A stretch of DNA of 64,000 nucleotides from positions 124,001 through 188,000 of the forward strand of contig NZ_JAAMPT010000205.1 of the NCBI RefSeq assembly GCF_012911605.1. Reading direction: 5' to 3'. This document shows positions 41,266 to 49,461 of the stretch, piece by piece; within the stretch, counting starts at the first letter, position 1, and every line of letters starts with the position of its first letter. This DNA comes from Flavobacterium solisilvae. Lineage in GTDB: Bacteria; Bacteroidota; Bacteroidia; Flavobacteriales; Flavobacteriaceae. A model generated the notes under the pieces. That model saw nothing but the letters and a program-made list of their open reading frames with translations. It was not told the origin of the DNA and ran no database searches. Made by a program: the position numbers and the translations under genes.

Positions 41266-41651
41266 TTTTGAATAGATATAGGCAATGAATATTGAACTCT
41301 AACTTTTTCACCATCAACTTCGCCTGGTTTCCATGCTGGACAAATTTTTAAAACTCGTACAGCTTCTTCTCCAGTTCCATGACCAATATCTCTTATAACT
41401 TTTATATCATTTAGACTTCCATCTTTTTCGATGATAAAAGTTAAAAATATTTTGCCTTTTAAACCTTTAACATTCGGTGTTTTATAATTTTGACCGATGT
41501 ATTTATAAAATTCTCCCATTCCTCCAGGAAATTCGGGTTGCACTTGAATTCCAGCAGTATTGTAGATGTTTTCGTTAATTTTAATTTCTTCTTCTTGTGC
41601 TTGGATTTCAGTTGACAATAACATCAAAAAGATAATTGCTAGATGTTTCAT
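41262..41651 (-). CDS. Secreted single-domain TonB C-terminal protein
   Basis: 129 residues: the signal peptide MKHLAIIFLMLLSTEIQAQ followed only by a TonB C-terminal domain (NTAGIQVQPEFPGGMGEFYK, GLKGKIFLTFIIEKDGSLND, IKVIRDIGHGTGEEAVRVLK). It closely resembles the C-terminal 95 residues of the TonB encoded at 46163-46963, with the same NTAGIQVQPEFPGGM opening and VRVQYSLPISIQ end, but lacks the membrane anchor, the Pro-rich linker and ExbB/D contacts. It could be a periplasmic TonB-domain decoy or partner. It arose presumably by duplication. Confidence 0.85.
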   Translation of the reverse strand: MKHLAIIFLMLLSTEIQAQEEEIKINENIYNTAGIQVQPEFPGGMGEFYKYIGQNYKTPNVKGLKGKIFLTFIIEKDGSLNDIKVIRDIGHGTGEEAVRVLKICPAWKPGEVDGEKVRVQYSLPISIQN

Positions 41652-41687
41652 AAGCTAGTTGTTTATCCAAAAATATGATTTTTTTTG

Positions 41688-41725
41688 CAAAAAAAAGTCC
41701 CAAACTATGAAAAGTTGGGACTTAT
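41688..41725 (-). terminator. Terminator of the DUF2059 gene
   Basis: The stem AAGTCCCAA/TTGGGACTT (41695-41703 with 41715-41723) has a T run on the minus strand. Confidence 0.85.
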
Positions 41726-41745
41726 GTAAGTTTAAAATACAACTA

Positions 41746-42150
41746 TTATTGCATGTATTTTGTCATCATAGTTTGAACTTCGCCTTGTAAAGTCATCATA
41801 GCTTCTTGTGATTTTTCGGCAATTGCTTCTGCTTTTTCGGCCATTTTTTTACCTGTTGGACTATTGTAAAAAGCTAGCATTGCTTTGATATCTTCTTTAG
41901 AATATTCAGCCATATAGATTTCTGCTGTAGCATCGTTTGCTTTTTTCATCAAAGCATCAAATTCAATTACAAATGCAGCTTGTTTAGCAGAAGGAATCAT
42001 TGTTAGCAACTGTTTTTTTGCAGCGTTCAACTGACCAGAAGCACCACTTTTTTCAATTACTTGTAATACATCTTCTTTGTTTGGTTTTTCTTGAGCAACC
42101 ATTACACTTGTTACGAATACAAATGTAATTGATAATAAAAATTTTTTCAT
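41746..42150 (-). CDS. Secreted DUF2059 domain-containing protein
   Basis: 134 residues with signal peptide MKKFLLSITFVFVTSVMVAQ. The mature part is helical, with the DUF2059 pattern AEYSKEDIKAMLAFYNSPTG and KKMAEKAEAIAEKSQEAMM. The family is common in Gram-negative bacteria and of unknown function. It is separated from the neighbouring TonB-C genes by about 60-95 bases, with its own terminator. Confidence 0.88.
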   Translation of the reverse strand: MKKFLLSITFVFVTSVMVAQEKPNKEDVLQVIEKSGASGQLNAAKKQLLTMIPSAKQAAFVIEFDALMKKANDATAEIYMAEYSKEDIKAMLAFYNSPTGKKMAEKAEAIAEKSQEAMMTLQGEVQTMMTKYMQ

Positions 42151-42208
42151 TTATTTTTTTTAATAAAGTTAATGGTATAAAAATAGTGATTTTCATTTGA
42201 AATGAAAT

Positions 42209-42595
42209 CTATTTTTTCTTGAAAGTCATAGGATATTTTATTTCGATGCTAATTGGTTTTCCTTTTCTTTTGGCGGGTTCCCATTTTGGACATTTTTTCA
42301 TCACGCGAATGATTTCAGTCGCTGATTCAATGTCTAGCATTTGAACGACTTTGATGTTTTTTATATCGCCATTTTCATCAACGGTAAACGAAAAAATCAT
42401 GGTTCCAGATTTTGAAACTTTTGAATAATCAAATTCACTTCTGATGAATTTTCCAAATTCATCCATAGAATCGTCACCTCTGAATTTAGCATCAATTTTG
42501 CTTCCATCGAGATAAACTTCATCTTCGCCACCAATTTGGGCTAATGAAAAAATAGGAGTTAATAGTATTAGAAAAAAGAAAATTGTTTTCTTCAT
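42209..42595 (-). CDS. Secreted TonB C-terminal-like protein
   Basis: 128 residues with signal peptide MKKTIFFFLILLTPIFSLAQ, then a TonB C-terminal-type domain: FGKFIRSEFDYSKVSKSGTM, IFSFTVDENGDIKNIKVVQM, RVMKKCPKWEPAKRKGKPI. It is more diverged from TonB than the 41262-41651 protein. It has no membrane anchor or Pro-rich linker. It lies one base downstream of queE, so it may be co-transcribed, but no functional link to queuosine is implied. Confidence 0.8.
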   Translation of the reverse strand: MKKTIFFFLILLTPIFSLAQIGGEDEVYLDGSKIDAKFRGDDSMDEFGKFIRSEFDYSKVSKSGTMIFSFTVDENGDIKNIKVVQMLDIESATEIIRVMKKCPKWEPAKRKGKPISIEIKYPMTFKKK

Positions 42596-42596
42596 T

Positions 42597-43229
42597 TTAA
42601 GGAATATTCAAGTATTTGTGTGTTTGTAATGAAACTCTCCATTTAGGATTATTCATTACATAATCAACAATCAACGGTGTCATTTCATCTTTTTTACTCC
42701 ATTCGGGTTGCAAGAAGAGAATAGCATTTGGATTTACTTTTGCGGCTTGTTCTTCGGCAAATTGAAAATCGTGTTTGTTGTATATGATTACTTTTAATTC
42801 GTCAGCAATATCATAAGCGGTTTGAACTGGTAACTTTGTTTTTTTTGGAGAAAGACAAAACCAATCCCAAGTTCCGGTTACATCATAAGCACCTGAAGTT
42901 TCAATATGAACGCGTAGATTTTTTGCTTTTAATTTTTGGGTAAGCAAAGTCATGTCCCAAGTTAAAGGTTCGCCTCCAGTAATTACAACAGTGTCGGCAT
43001 ATTTTGAAGCGTTTTTAACAATTATGTCAGTAGCTGTTGGTGGATGCAAATCGGCATTCCAACTTTCTTTAACGTCACACCAATGGCAACCTACATCGCA
43101 ACCGCCAATTCTAATGAAGTAAGCCGCAGTTCCAGTGTGAAATCCTTCGCCTTGAATGGTGTAGAATTCTTCCATTAACGGAAGCATTTCTCCTTTATTT
43201 ACTGCTAATTGTATTTCTTTTGCAATCAT
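42597..43229 (-). CDS. queE: 7-carboxy-7-deazaguanine synthase (radical SAM)
   Basis: Makes the 7-deazaguanine core in queuosine biosynthesis. It has 210 residues from the ATG 43229 (MIAKEIQLAVNKGEMLPLME). The ORF extends upstream to 43289, but that ATG lies within a few bases of the previous operon's terminator. Motifs: FYTIQGEGFHTGTAAYFIRI, the Fe-S cluster motif GGCDVGCHWCDVKESW (CxxxCxxC form), VVITGGEPLTWD, VHIETSGAYDV and CLSPKKTK. queA lies 18 kb away in this window. Confidence 0.94.
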   Translation of the reverse strand: MIAKEIQLAVNKGEMLPLMEEFYTIQGEGFHTGTAAYFIRIGGCDVGCHWCDVKESWNADLHPPTATDIIVKNASKYADTVVITGGEPLTWDMTLLTQKLKAKNLRVHIETSGAYDVTGTWDWFCLSPKKTKLPVQTAYDIADELKVIIYNKHDFQFAEEQAAKVNPNAILFLQPEWSKKDEMTPLIVDYVMNNPKWRVSLQTHKYLNIP

Positions 43230-43291
43230 TTTAATCAAAAATAGTCTGCAAAGATACTCAATTTGTTCTGCTTGTTTTTGAAATGTCATTA

Positions 43292-43323
43292 AATAAAAAA
43301 ACCATCCAAAAAATGGATGGCTT
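43292..43323 (-). terminator. Terminator of the exb/ton operon
   Basis: The stem CCATCC/GGATGG (43302-43307 with 43315-43320) is extended by A/T pairs and has a T run on the minus strand. Confidence 0.75.
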
Positions 43324-43343
43324 AGTTAAGAGTTGTTTTCTTA

Positions 43344-45008
43344 TTACTTTAATAATTTCAGTGAGTCTAAAGCATATTGATTCGTTGGGTCAATTGATAA
43401 CGTTTTATTTAAAAGTTCTTTAGCTTTAGCTTTATCTGAATTTGCATAATGCGCAGCCATATTGTTGTATGCTTCTGTGAACTTAGATTTATTTTTAGTT
43501 ATTTCTTCTTGTCCTTTTGCTGTAACTACATCAATATACTGTTGGTAATAATCAGACATTTGTTGATCATTTTCTAACATTTTATTAGTTCTCGCTCTAA
43601 AGATGTATGCATCTTGAGTTGTTGGAGAAGCTGTGATTACATTTCCAAAGGCAACATCGGCTTTTTGTAGTGCAATTTTATCTCTTTTATCGGCATCTTT
43701 TCCAGAGTTGTCATAATAAATTGCGTTTCCTAAATAGAAATTATCAATCAAGTAATTTTTAGAAGTTGGAACACTAACGGCTGCTTCAAAAACGGCTGCT
43801 GCAGCACCAAAAGCTTTTTGCTCATATAGTTTTTTTCCTAATTCATTCAAATCATTAGCAATTAACGGATCCATTTCGATTGCTTTTTTTACTGTTGTCA
43901 TTGCATCAGTTAAGGCAGTAGCATCGGTAACTTTTCCATCTTCAGTGATTGCTTTTTTGATTTTTGCTTGTGCTAAATAAGCATAATCTTTTGCAATAAT
44001 TTTATGATTTGGGTTAGAAGTATAATCGGTTAACGCTTTTAATGCACCGTCAATATTTCCATTTTCATAAGCTGAATAACCTAAATATCTAAGAATTCTT
44101 GGGTTTACACCATCTAATTCTTTCATTTTATTTGCCACTGTTTCTAGTGCTTTATAATCTTTTGCTAAGATTAAAAAGTCAGCATGACGCATGCGAGAGT
44201 TCAAAGAATAATCAGTTAAGCTCATGTATTTTTCATAAAAATTCAATGCTTTTTTGATGTTTTCAGTATAAGTTTTTGGTTCGTTATTTCCCCATAAATA
44301 GTGAGTTTCAGCTAATTCTCTGTAAACTGGACCATAATTTGGGTTGATAGCGATAACTTCGTTGTATGCTTTAACGGCTTCAGTGTATGCTTTTGCACCT
44401 TTCAAAAGCACACCTAATTGCATTTTTGCTCTTATCAAGGTGTCGTCAGTTTGATACGCATTTCTATAAGCAACATAAGCATCGTTTTGATTTTTGTCGC
44501 CATAAAAAGCATCTCCAAGTGCTAGTTGAACTTGAGCATCATTTGGGTTTGCTAATTTAGCCTTGTTTAGGATTTCGATTGCTTTTTTGTAATTAGGCTT
44601 GTCTGCATTCATGTAAGCACGAGCAATGTGAACTAATTCCTCAGTATCTTTTTTCTTCAAATCTTTAATAACCATATCGAATTTAGCTTGTGCAGCACTA
44701 TGATTATTCGCATCTAAATCCATTTGACCTAAACCAATGTGATTTAGTTTGGCACTTTCACTTGCTGTTAAACCTTTTTGAAAATAAATTGCAGCCGAGT
44801 CAGCAATATTTTGCTTTAAATAGATGTTTCCTAAAAGGAAAGCTGCTTTTCCGTTGCTTGGTTTAGCTTGTATAATCGATTTTAGAAGTCCTTTTGCTTT
44901 TTCAAATTGTTCTGCATCGATGGCTTTTTTCGCTGGCTCTAAATCTTGAGCTTGCGTTGTAAAAGTTGAAGCCAATAGGGCAAAACTTAAAATTTTAATC
45001 GTTTTCAT
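43344..45008 (-). CDS. Secreted tetratricopeptide-repeat protein
   Basis: 554 residues with signal peptide MKTIKILSFALLASTFTTQA. The rest is mainly TPR repeats (KAAFLLGNIYLKQNIADSAA, VQLALGDAFYGDKNQNDAYV, AVKAYNEVIAINPNYGPVYR, ILRYLGYSAYENGNIDGALK), ending in AKAKELLNKTLSIDPTNQYA. It is the last gene of the exbB-exbD-exbD-tonB operon, 32 bases after the substrate-binding lipoprotein. TPRs imply a scaffold for protein assembly in the periplasm; direct partners are unknown. Confidence 0.9.
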   Translation of the reverse strand: MKTIKILSFALLASTFTTQAQDLEPAKKAIDAEQFEKAKGLLKSIIQAKPSNGKAAFLLGNIYLKQNIADSAAIYFQKGLTASESAKLNHIGLGQMDLDANNHSAAQAKFDMVIKDLKKKDTEELVHIARAYMNADKPNYKKAIEILNKAKLANPNDAQVQLALGDAFYGDKNQNDAYVAYRNAYQTDDTLIRAKMQLGVLLKGAKAYTEAVKAYNEVIAINPNYGPVYRELAETHYLWGNNEPKTYTENIKKALNFYEKYMSLTDYSLNSRMRHADFLILAKDYKALETVANKMKELDGVNPRILRYLGYSAYENGNIDGALKALTDYTSNPNHKIIAKDYAYLAQAKIKKAITEDGKVTDATALTDAMTTVKKAIEMDPLIANDLNELGKKLYEQKAFGAAAAVFEAAVSVPTSKNYLIDNFYLGNAIYYDNSGKDADKRDKIALQKADVAFGNVITASPTTQDAYIFRARTNKMLENDQQMSDYYQQYIDVVTAKGQEEITKNKSKFTEAYNNMAAHYANSDKAKAKELLNKTLSIDPTNQYALDSLKLLK

Positions 45009-45040
45009 TTTTCTTGTATTTAATTTTTGTCTTTAGAATT

Positions 45041-45931
45041 TTATTTTCTTATCACGATTTTTCGACTTGGTATGCGAACAGGTAGTAATCCTGATTTTAA
45101 CACAATTCTTTGTCCTCTTTCTCCACCAAGAAAGGAAGCAAATCCCATTCCTAGTCCAGAATAACCCTGACAATTGATAATATACAAATCACGTGCCAAA
45201 GGATATTTTCCTTGAGCTAGATTATCTTGGCTTGGATAAATATAGTCTTGTTTATTTATGTCTTTTACACTCAAAACCGAAACCGCATCAACATTGTTTT
45301 GCATGTCTAACGGTGCTTGTGTTAGCCAATTTATACCAACAACTCCAATCATTCCATCGTTTTCTGCCACATATTTTATTACTTCATTATTGGTGTTAAA
45401 TGAGTAAATATTTTTTTGTGGTGTAATTTTTATACCCGATAATTCTGAAATTAATCGCACAGAACTTGAGTTTGGATTATCAAAAACTAAACCTTTAATT
45501 CCATTAACCGAATTCCCTTTCATGAAATTGATTACATCATCAAGAGCAATCAAAGTATCATTTGATTTTTTATTTCGTATAAAAACGACAGCATCTGTTG
45601 CAAAATGTGTCATTTTAGGATTGATTTTTTTGGCTACAAAAGCTTTCAATTCATTATTGGATAGTTTTCTTGGTAATACTGCAATTTTTACGGTGTCATT
45701 CATTAAACTATTGATGATTTCATTTTCTGATTTTGTAATCAATTTTAATTTTGCATCATATTCGGTTTCAAAAACAGCTTGCTGATCTTCAACTATAGGA
45801 AATATAGATTCGTCTACAAATAATGTGGCTTTACCTTTGATTATGGTTTCTTTGTTCTTGTCTTGACATGCAAAAACGAATAGTACAAGTACTAGTAATA
45901 TCCCTGATAATGTTTTGAGCAATTTAGTCAT
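45041..45931 (-). CDS. PstS-like substrate-binding lipoprotein
   Basis: 296 residues: lipoprotein signal MTKLLKTLSGILLVLVLFVFAC, then a periplasmic-binding fold: KATLFVDESIFPIVEDQQAV, KIAVLPRKLSNNELKAFV, FATDAVVFIRNKKSNDTLI, GLVFDNPNSSSVRLISELSG, MIGVVGINWL and RGQRIVLKSGLLPVRIPSRK. This is the phosphate-binding-protein (PstS-type) superfamily, but no Pst permease or ATPase genes are near. It is co-encoded with TonB/ExbB/ExbD instead, so the ligand may not be phosphate. It overlaps the 79-residue membrane protein gene by 8 bases. Confidence 0.85.
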   Translation of the reverse strand: MTKLLKTLSGILLVLVLFVFACQDKNKETIIKGKATLFVDESIFPIVEDQQAVFETEYDAKLKLITKSENEIINSLMNDTVKIAVLPRKLSNNELKAFVAKKINPKMTHFATDAVVFIRNKKSNDTLIALDDVINFMKGNSVNGIKGLVFDNPNSSSVRLISELSGIKITPQKNIYSFNTNNEVIKYVAENDGMIGVVGINWLTQAPLDMQNNVDAVSVLSVKDINKQDYIYPSQDNLAQGKYPLARDLYIINCQGYSGLGMGFASFLGGERGQRIVLKSGLLPVRIPSRKIVIRK

Positions 45932-46163
45932 TTTGAATTTTATCTGTGTTAAAAAAACGTAAAAATCTTAAAAAAGCATATACTATTAGAATTACTCCTA
46001 ATGCAGTTCTATAGTTGGACGGCATATTTAAAGGTAGTTTTTCCCAAAAAATAATGATTAGTCCAATTGTTAAATAAATCAAAAAAAACAAAATTCCTAT
46101 AACGAGAAGAAATCGCTCTTTTAGCGATTTCTTCTTGAAATTTTCTATAAATCTTGATAACAT
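45924..46163 (-). CDS. Small two-helix membrane protein in the ton operon
   Basis: 79 residues with two hydrophobic helices (RFLLVIGILFFLIYLTIGLII; YRTALGVILIVYAFLRFLRF) and a basic N-terminus (ENFKKKSLKER). No known domain was recognised. Its start overlaps the tonB stop by one base and its end overlaps the lipoprotein gene by eight, so it is embedded in the operon. This suggests a structural role with the TonB complex or the binding protein, but that is inference. Confidence 0.75.
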   Translation of the reverse strand: MLSRFIENFKKKSLKERFLLVIGILFFLIYLTIGLIIIFWEKLPLNMPSNYRTALGVILIVYAFLRFLRFFNTDKIQND

Positions 46164-46963
46164 TAGTCAGCAGATTGAATGCTAATAGGTAAAGAGTATT
46201 GAACCCTTACTTTTTTACCATTTTGTTCACCTGCATTCCATTTTGGACAAGATTTTAAAACTCTAATAGCTTCTTTTCCCGTTCCATATCCAATATCTCT
46301 AATTACTTTGATATCAGTTAGTGAACCATCTTTTTCTACTACGAAAGTTACAAAAACTTTACCTTTCAAGCCTTCTTCTTCAGGAGTATTGTAGTTTTTT
46401 GAGATAAACTTGTAAAATTTATCCATTCCACCAGGAAATTCAGGTTGTACTTGGATACCTGCCGTGTTATAAATTCCGTTATCTTCTTCAACTACTTGAT
46501 TAACTGGTCCATCTCCTACAGGTTGATCGATAGCTATTTTAGCATTTGGATCGCCTTCCATGGTTTTGTCAGCAATCTTTTTTTCCTTCAAATCTTCCAT
46601 TTTTGGAGGATCTTCTACAATTTCTTCTGTTTTTGCAACCACTGGTTTAACAAATTTTACCTGATCCACTTTTGGCGGTGGTGGCGGTGGAGGTGGAAGA
46701 TTTTCTGGTTTTTTTTCTTCTTTTGGAGGTAACTTAACGGTTACTATCTTTTTGTCTAAGACTGCTTCTTCATCACTGCTATCTGGTATTAAATCAGCTA
46801 TCAGAGGCGAAGCTACTGCCAAACCAAAAATAAAAGCTCCAATTAGAAGTGAACGAAACGTTGTTTTTGAATTTTCTTTACGAAGTTCGTATGCGCCATA
46901 CGCCTTGTTTTTTCCTTCAAAAACGATGTCTATCCACTGTCTTTTTAATAAGTCTAATTTCAT
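46163..46963 (-). CDS. tonB: Energy transducer TonB
   Basis: 266 residues. A cytoplasmic N-terminus (KRQWIDIVFEGKNKAYGAYE) and one membrane helix (FRSLLIGAFIFGLAVASPLI) are followed by a Pro-rich spacer (KLPPKEEKKPENLPPPPPPP) and a C-terminal TonB domain (NTAGIQVQPEFPGGMDKFYK, GKVFVTFVVEKDGSLTDIKV, GTGKEAIRVLKSCPKWNAGE). It transmits proton-motive force from ExbB/ExbD to outer-membrane receptors. It is third in the operon order ExbB-ExbD-ExbD-TonB. The NTAGIQVQPEFPGGM-type domain is typical of Bacteroidetes. Confidence 0.95.
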   Translation of the reverse strand: MKLDLLKRQWIDIVFEGKNKAYGAYELRKENSKTTFRSLLIGAFIFGLAVASPLIADLIPDSSDEEAVLDKKIVTVKLPPKEEKKPENLPPPPPPPPKVDQVKFVKPVVAKTEEIVEDPPKMEDLKEKKIADKTMEGDPNAKIAIDQPVGDGPVNQVVEEDNGIYNTAGIQVQPEFPGGMDKFYKFISKNYNTPEEEGLKGKVFVTFVVEKDGSLTDIKVIRDIGYGTGKEAIRVLKSCPKWNAGEQNGKKVRVQYSLPISIQSAD

Positions 46964-46994
46964 TTTTTACTTTTTTAAAGATTAGTACAAGACA

Positions 46995-47561
46995 TTACTT
47001 GTTCATTTCATCTACTAGTTTCTGCTCTTCTGGTGTAATGTCATTTACTATTGCATAAGTAGGTACATTACATATTGCCATTTCATCTAAAATATCAACT
47101 AAATTTCTGTAAGTTGATTTTTTAGTAGGTTTGATAATTACAATCATTCCTTTTTCTTTACTACCTGTTGCTTGAGGAATTGAAGTAACTCTTTTTAGTA
47201 ATTCTTTTCTAATTCCATTTTTGCCATAAGTTCCATCAGCTGGTGCTCCACCTGGTTCTGGTGATTCAAGTAAACCATGAAACCATTTGATTTTGTTGTC
47301 TTTTCCAAGTATGATAGTAACTGTTCGGACTTGATCTACTTTTATATCGTCTTCTTTTTCATTAGGATCTTTCTTTTTATCAGGTAAACCTAAATCCATC
47401 GATTGAGGTTTAGATAAAGATGTCGTCAACATAAAGAACGTAATCAATAAGAATGCCAAATCCACCATGGCAGTAAGATCTACTTTTGAGTTGGATTTTT
47501 TACTTCTTACCTTTTTACTGCCTTTTTTGCCACCGCCATCGCCGGTATTTAATTCAGCCAT
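46995..47561 (-). CDS. exbD: ExbD-type biopolymer transport protein 2
   Basis: 188 residues with the ExbD signature: basic N-terminus (GGGKKGSKKVRSKKSNSKVD), then the helix LTAMVDLAFLLITFFMLTTS with the critical Asp, and a periplasmic domain (VTIILGKDNKIKWFHGLLES, VIIKPTKKSTYRNLVDILDE). It has a long insertion compared with Escherichia coli ExbD. It is one of two paralogues next to each other, as usual in Flavobacteriia; the two probably form heteromers with ExbB. Confidence 0.93.
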   Translation of the reverse strand: MAELNTGDGGGKKGSKKVRSKKSNSKVDLTAMVDLAFLLITFFMLTTSLSKPQSMDLGLPDKKKDPNEKEDDIKVDQVRTVTIILGKDNKIKWFHGLLESPEPGGAPADGTYGKNGIRKELLKRVTSIPQATGSKEKGMIVIIKPTKKSTYRNLVDILDEMAICNVPTYAIVNDITPEEQKLVDEMNK

Positions 47562-47579
47562 TATATTTTATTATTAAAA

Positions 47580-48206
47580 TTAATAATCTTTCCCTCTTAA
47601 GCCAGTAACTAGATTGAAACTATTTACGTCTTGATCTTGTAACATATCCATAATTTTTTGAATTCTAGGATATAATTCTTTAGCATCTCCTTTAATAGCA
47701 AATTTTAGATCTTCATCTTTTAATTCAGCATTTGCTTGTCTTGAAGTATAAACCCAATCTTTTAATTGGTTGTTTATTGAGTCGGTAGGAATTCCTGTCT
47801 GAACTCCTTGTTTAATTCTGTCAGAATTTTTCATAGCCAATACTTGTTTCAAAGCTTCGATTGGAACGCCAAACTCTTCAATTAGAGCGAATTGTGCTAT
47901 TTCTTCATCGGTAAATGAAATGTTGTATTTTTGAGCCATGAACTCTAATGTTTTAATGCGTAGTTCCTTACCTTTTAAACCGTAAAATACTTGATCTTCA
48001 TTGTTGTTTTTTCCAACTGTTATAATAGCTAAATCCGTTTCTGGTAATTTAGTCTGCACAGTAGATGAAGGTGTATCAACTGGTAATGGCTCTGGCGATT
48101 TTGCAGTAGCCGTGAGGATAAAGAATGTTAGCAAAAGGAAAGCTACGTCACACATCGCTGTCATGTCAATGGAAGTTGCTTTTTTAGACATTTTTACTTT
48201 AGCCAT
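47580..48206 (-). CDS. exbD: ExbD-type biopolymer transport protein 1
   Basis: 208 residues. The Asp-containing membrane helix is SIDMTAMCDVAFLLLTFFIL near the N-terminus; the periplasmic part is longer than usual (LAIITVGKNNNEDQVFYGLK, FALIEEFGVPIEALKQVLAM, LKFAIKGDAKELYPRIQKIM). It lies 38 bases after exbB and 18 bases before exbD 2. Confidence 0.93.
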   Translation of the reverse strand: MAKVKMSKKATSIDMTAMCDVAFLLLTFFILTATAKSPEPLPVDTPSSTVQTKLPETDLAIITVGKNNNEDQVFYGLKGKELRIKTLEFMAQKYNISFTDEEIAQFALIEEFGVPIEALKQVLAMKNSDRIKQGVQTGIPTDSINNQLKDWVYTSRQANAELKDEDLKFAIKGDAKELYPRIQKIMDMLQDQDVNSFNLVTGLRGKDY

Positions 48207-48244
48207 TTATTTATTTTTTAAATAATTAGAATTCTAATTATTAA

Positions 48245-49066
48245 TTATGATTTTAAACTTCCTCTGAATTTTCTGTATGTGTTCACGATAGTTGAACCAG
48301 CTTCGTCAATAGAGTAAGTTAATGTGTCAATTTTAGAAGTAAAGAAATTGTAAGTAACAATTGCTAAAGCTGATGTAGCAATTCCTGTAGCAGTATTGAT
48401 AAGTGCTTCAGAAATACCATTTGCTAATGCAGCTTGGTCTGGAGTTCCAGCAGTTGCTAATGCACCAAACGCTTTAATCATACCTGTTACTGTTCCTAAT
48501 AATCCTGCAAGGGTTCCAAGAGCTACAAGAGTTGACAAGATAGTCATGTTTTTCTCTAACATTGGCATTTCTAATGAAGTAGCTTCTTCGATTTCTTTGT
48601 GTATAGTTTCAGATGCTTCTTCGCTAGTAAATCCTTCTTTTTTAACCTCTTGGTATTTTACTAATGCTGATTTAATTGCGTTAGCTACAGAACCTTGTTG
48701 TTTGTCACAAGCACTGATTGCATCATCAATGTTTCCAGCTTTAATGCTACTTTGAACATTACTCATGAAGTTGTCAAGATTTGCTTTTCCGCTTGCTTTA
48801 GAGATAACAAAGAAACGCTCAATAGAAAAAACAATTACCATTAAGAATAATCCCATCAAAACCGGTACAATTGGTCCACCTTTATAAACCATCGCTAAAT
48901 AGTTTCCTGGTAGCGGATGACCTGTGTTTACTCCACCTTCAAAGTTAGCTCCATTACCCATGATGAATTGCCAAATTATCCATCCTACAAAAACACATGC
49001 TACGATGATGATACCTGACATCATTCCTACACCTTTTGAACTTGTTTCTTTTTTACCGTTTGCCAT
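48245..49066 (-). CDS. exbB: MotA/TolQ/ExbB proton-channel family protein
   Basis: 273 residues. An N-terminal membrane helix (GIIIVACVFVGWIIWQF), a second helix (PIVPVLMGLFLMVIVFSIER), a cytoplasmic loop, and the TolQ/ExbB core: MPMLEKNMTILSTLVALGTL, AGLLGTVTGMIKAFGALATA, NGISEALINTATGIATSALA. It is the first gene of the ton operon. On the minus strand 49135-49142 reads TAAATTTG, a perfect -7 box, but no TTG is seen at the right distance upstream. Confidence 0.94.
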   Translation of the reverse strand: MANGKKETSSKGVGMMSGIIIVACVFVGWIIWQFIMGNGANFEGGVNTGHPLPGNYLAMVYKGGPIVPVLMGLFLMVIVFSIERFFVISKASGKANLDNFMSNVQSSIKAGNIDDAISACDKQQGSVANAIKSALVKYQEVKKEGFTSEEASETIHKEIEEATSLEMPMLEKNMTILSTLVALGTLAGLLGTVTGMIKAFGALATAGTPDQAALANGISEALINTATGIATSALAIVTYNFFTSKIDTLTYSIDEAGSTIVNTYRKFRGSLKS

Positions 49067-49461
49067 TTTTTTAAAATTTAATAGTTTTTAATAATTTATA
49101 AGTCATTAGTAGTTTTAATAAACTTGAATAGGAGCAAATTTAATTTTTTACTTTAAATAAAAAAACTTTTTTTGGGTTATGTGTTTTTTAAGCTTTCAAT
49201 ATTCATTAATTAACTAAATCGATTTCATAATTTTTATTCAAAAAAACACAAAATGAGGTTTCAATTTAATCATTTTAAATAATTCTTTTTAGTATAACGT
49301 AAAAAGTATTGAGAATTGTATAATTTGAAATAAATTATTTGTGAAACTCAAAGTTAGCTATAATTTTAACATTTTGGAGCTTATTAACTTTTTCTTTGGT
49401 TAATTTATGTTAATTTGCATCAGAAAATACGTGAAGTAAAGTTCAAATAATAGATAGATTT
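49067..49461. other. Divergent promoter region of the ton operon and the HerA-like gene
   Basis: 395 AT-rich bases with no ORF, RNA gene or repeat that I can support. A minus-strand -7 box (TAAATTTG, 49135-49142) probably serves exbB. TTAATTTG near 49414 is a weak plus-strand candidate. Confidence 0.45.

Noticed and set aside
45041-45931. A complete phosphate (Pst) ABC transporter
   Set aside because: Only the binding protein is present; the adjacent genes encode TonB/ExbB/ExbD and a TPR protein.
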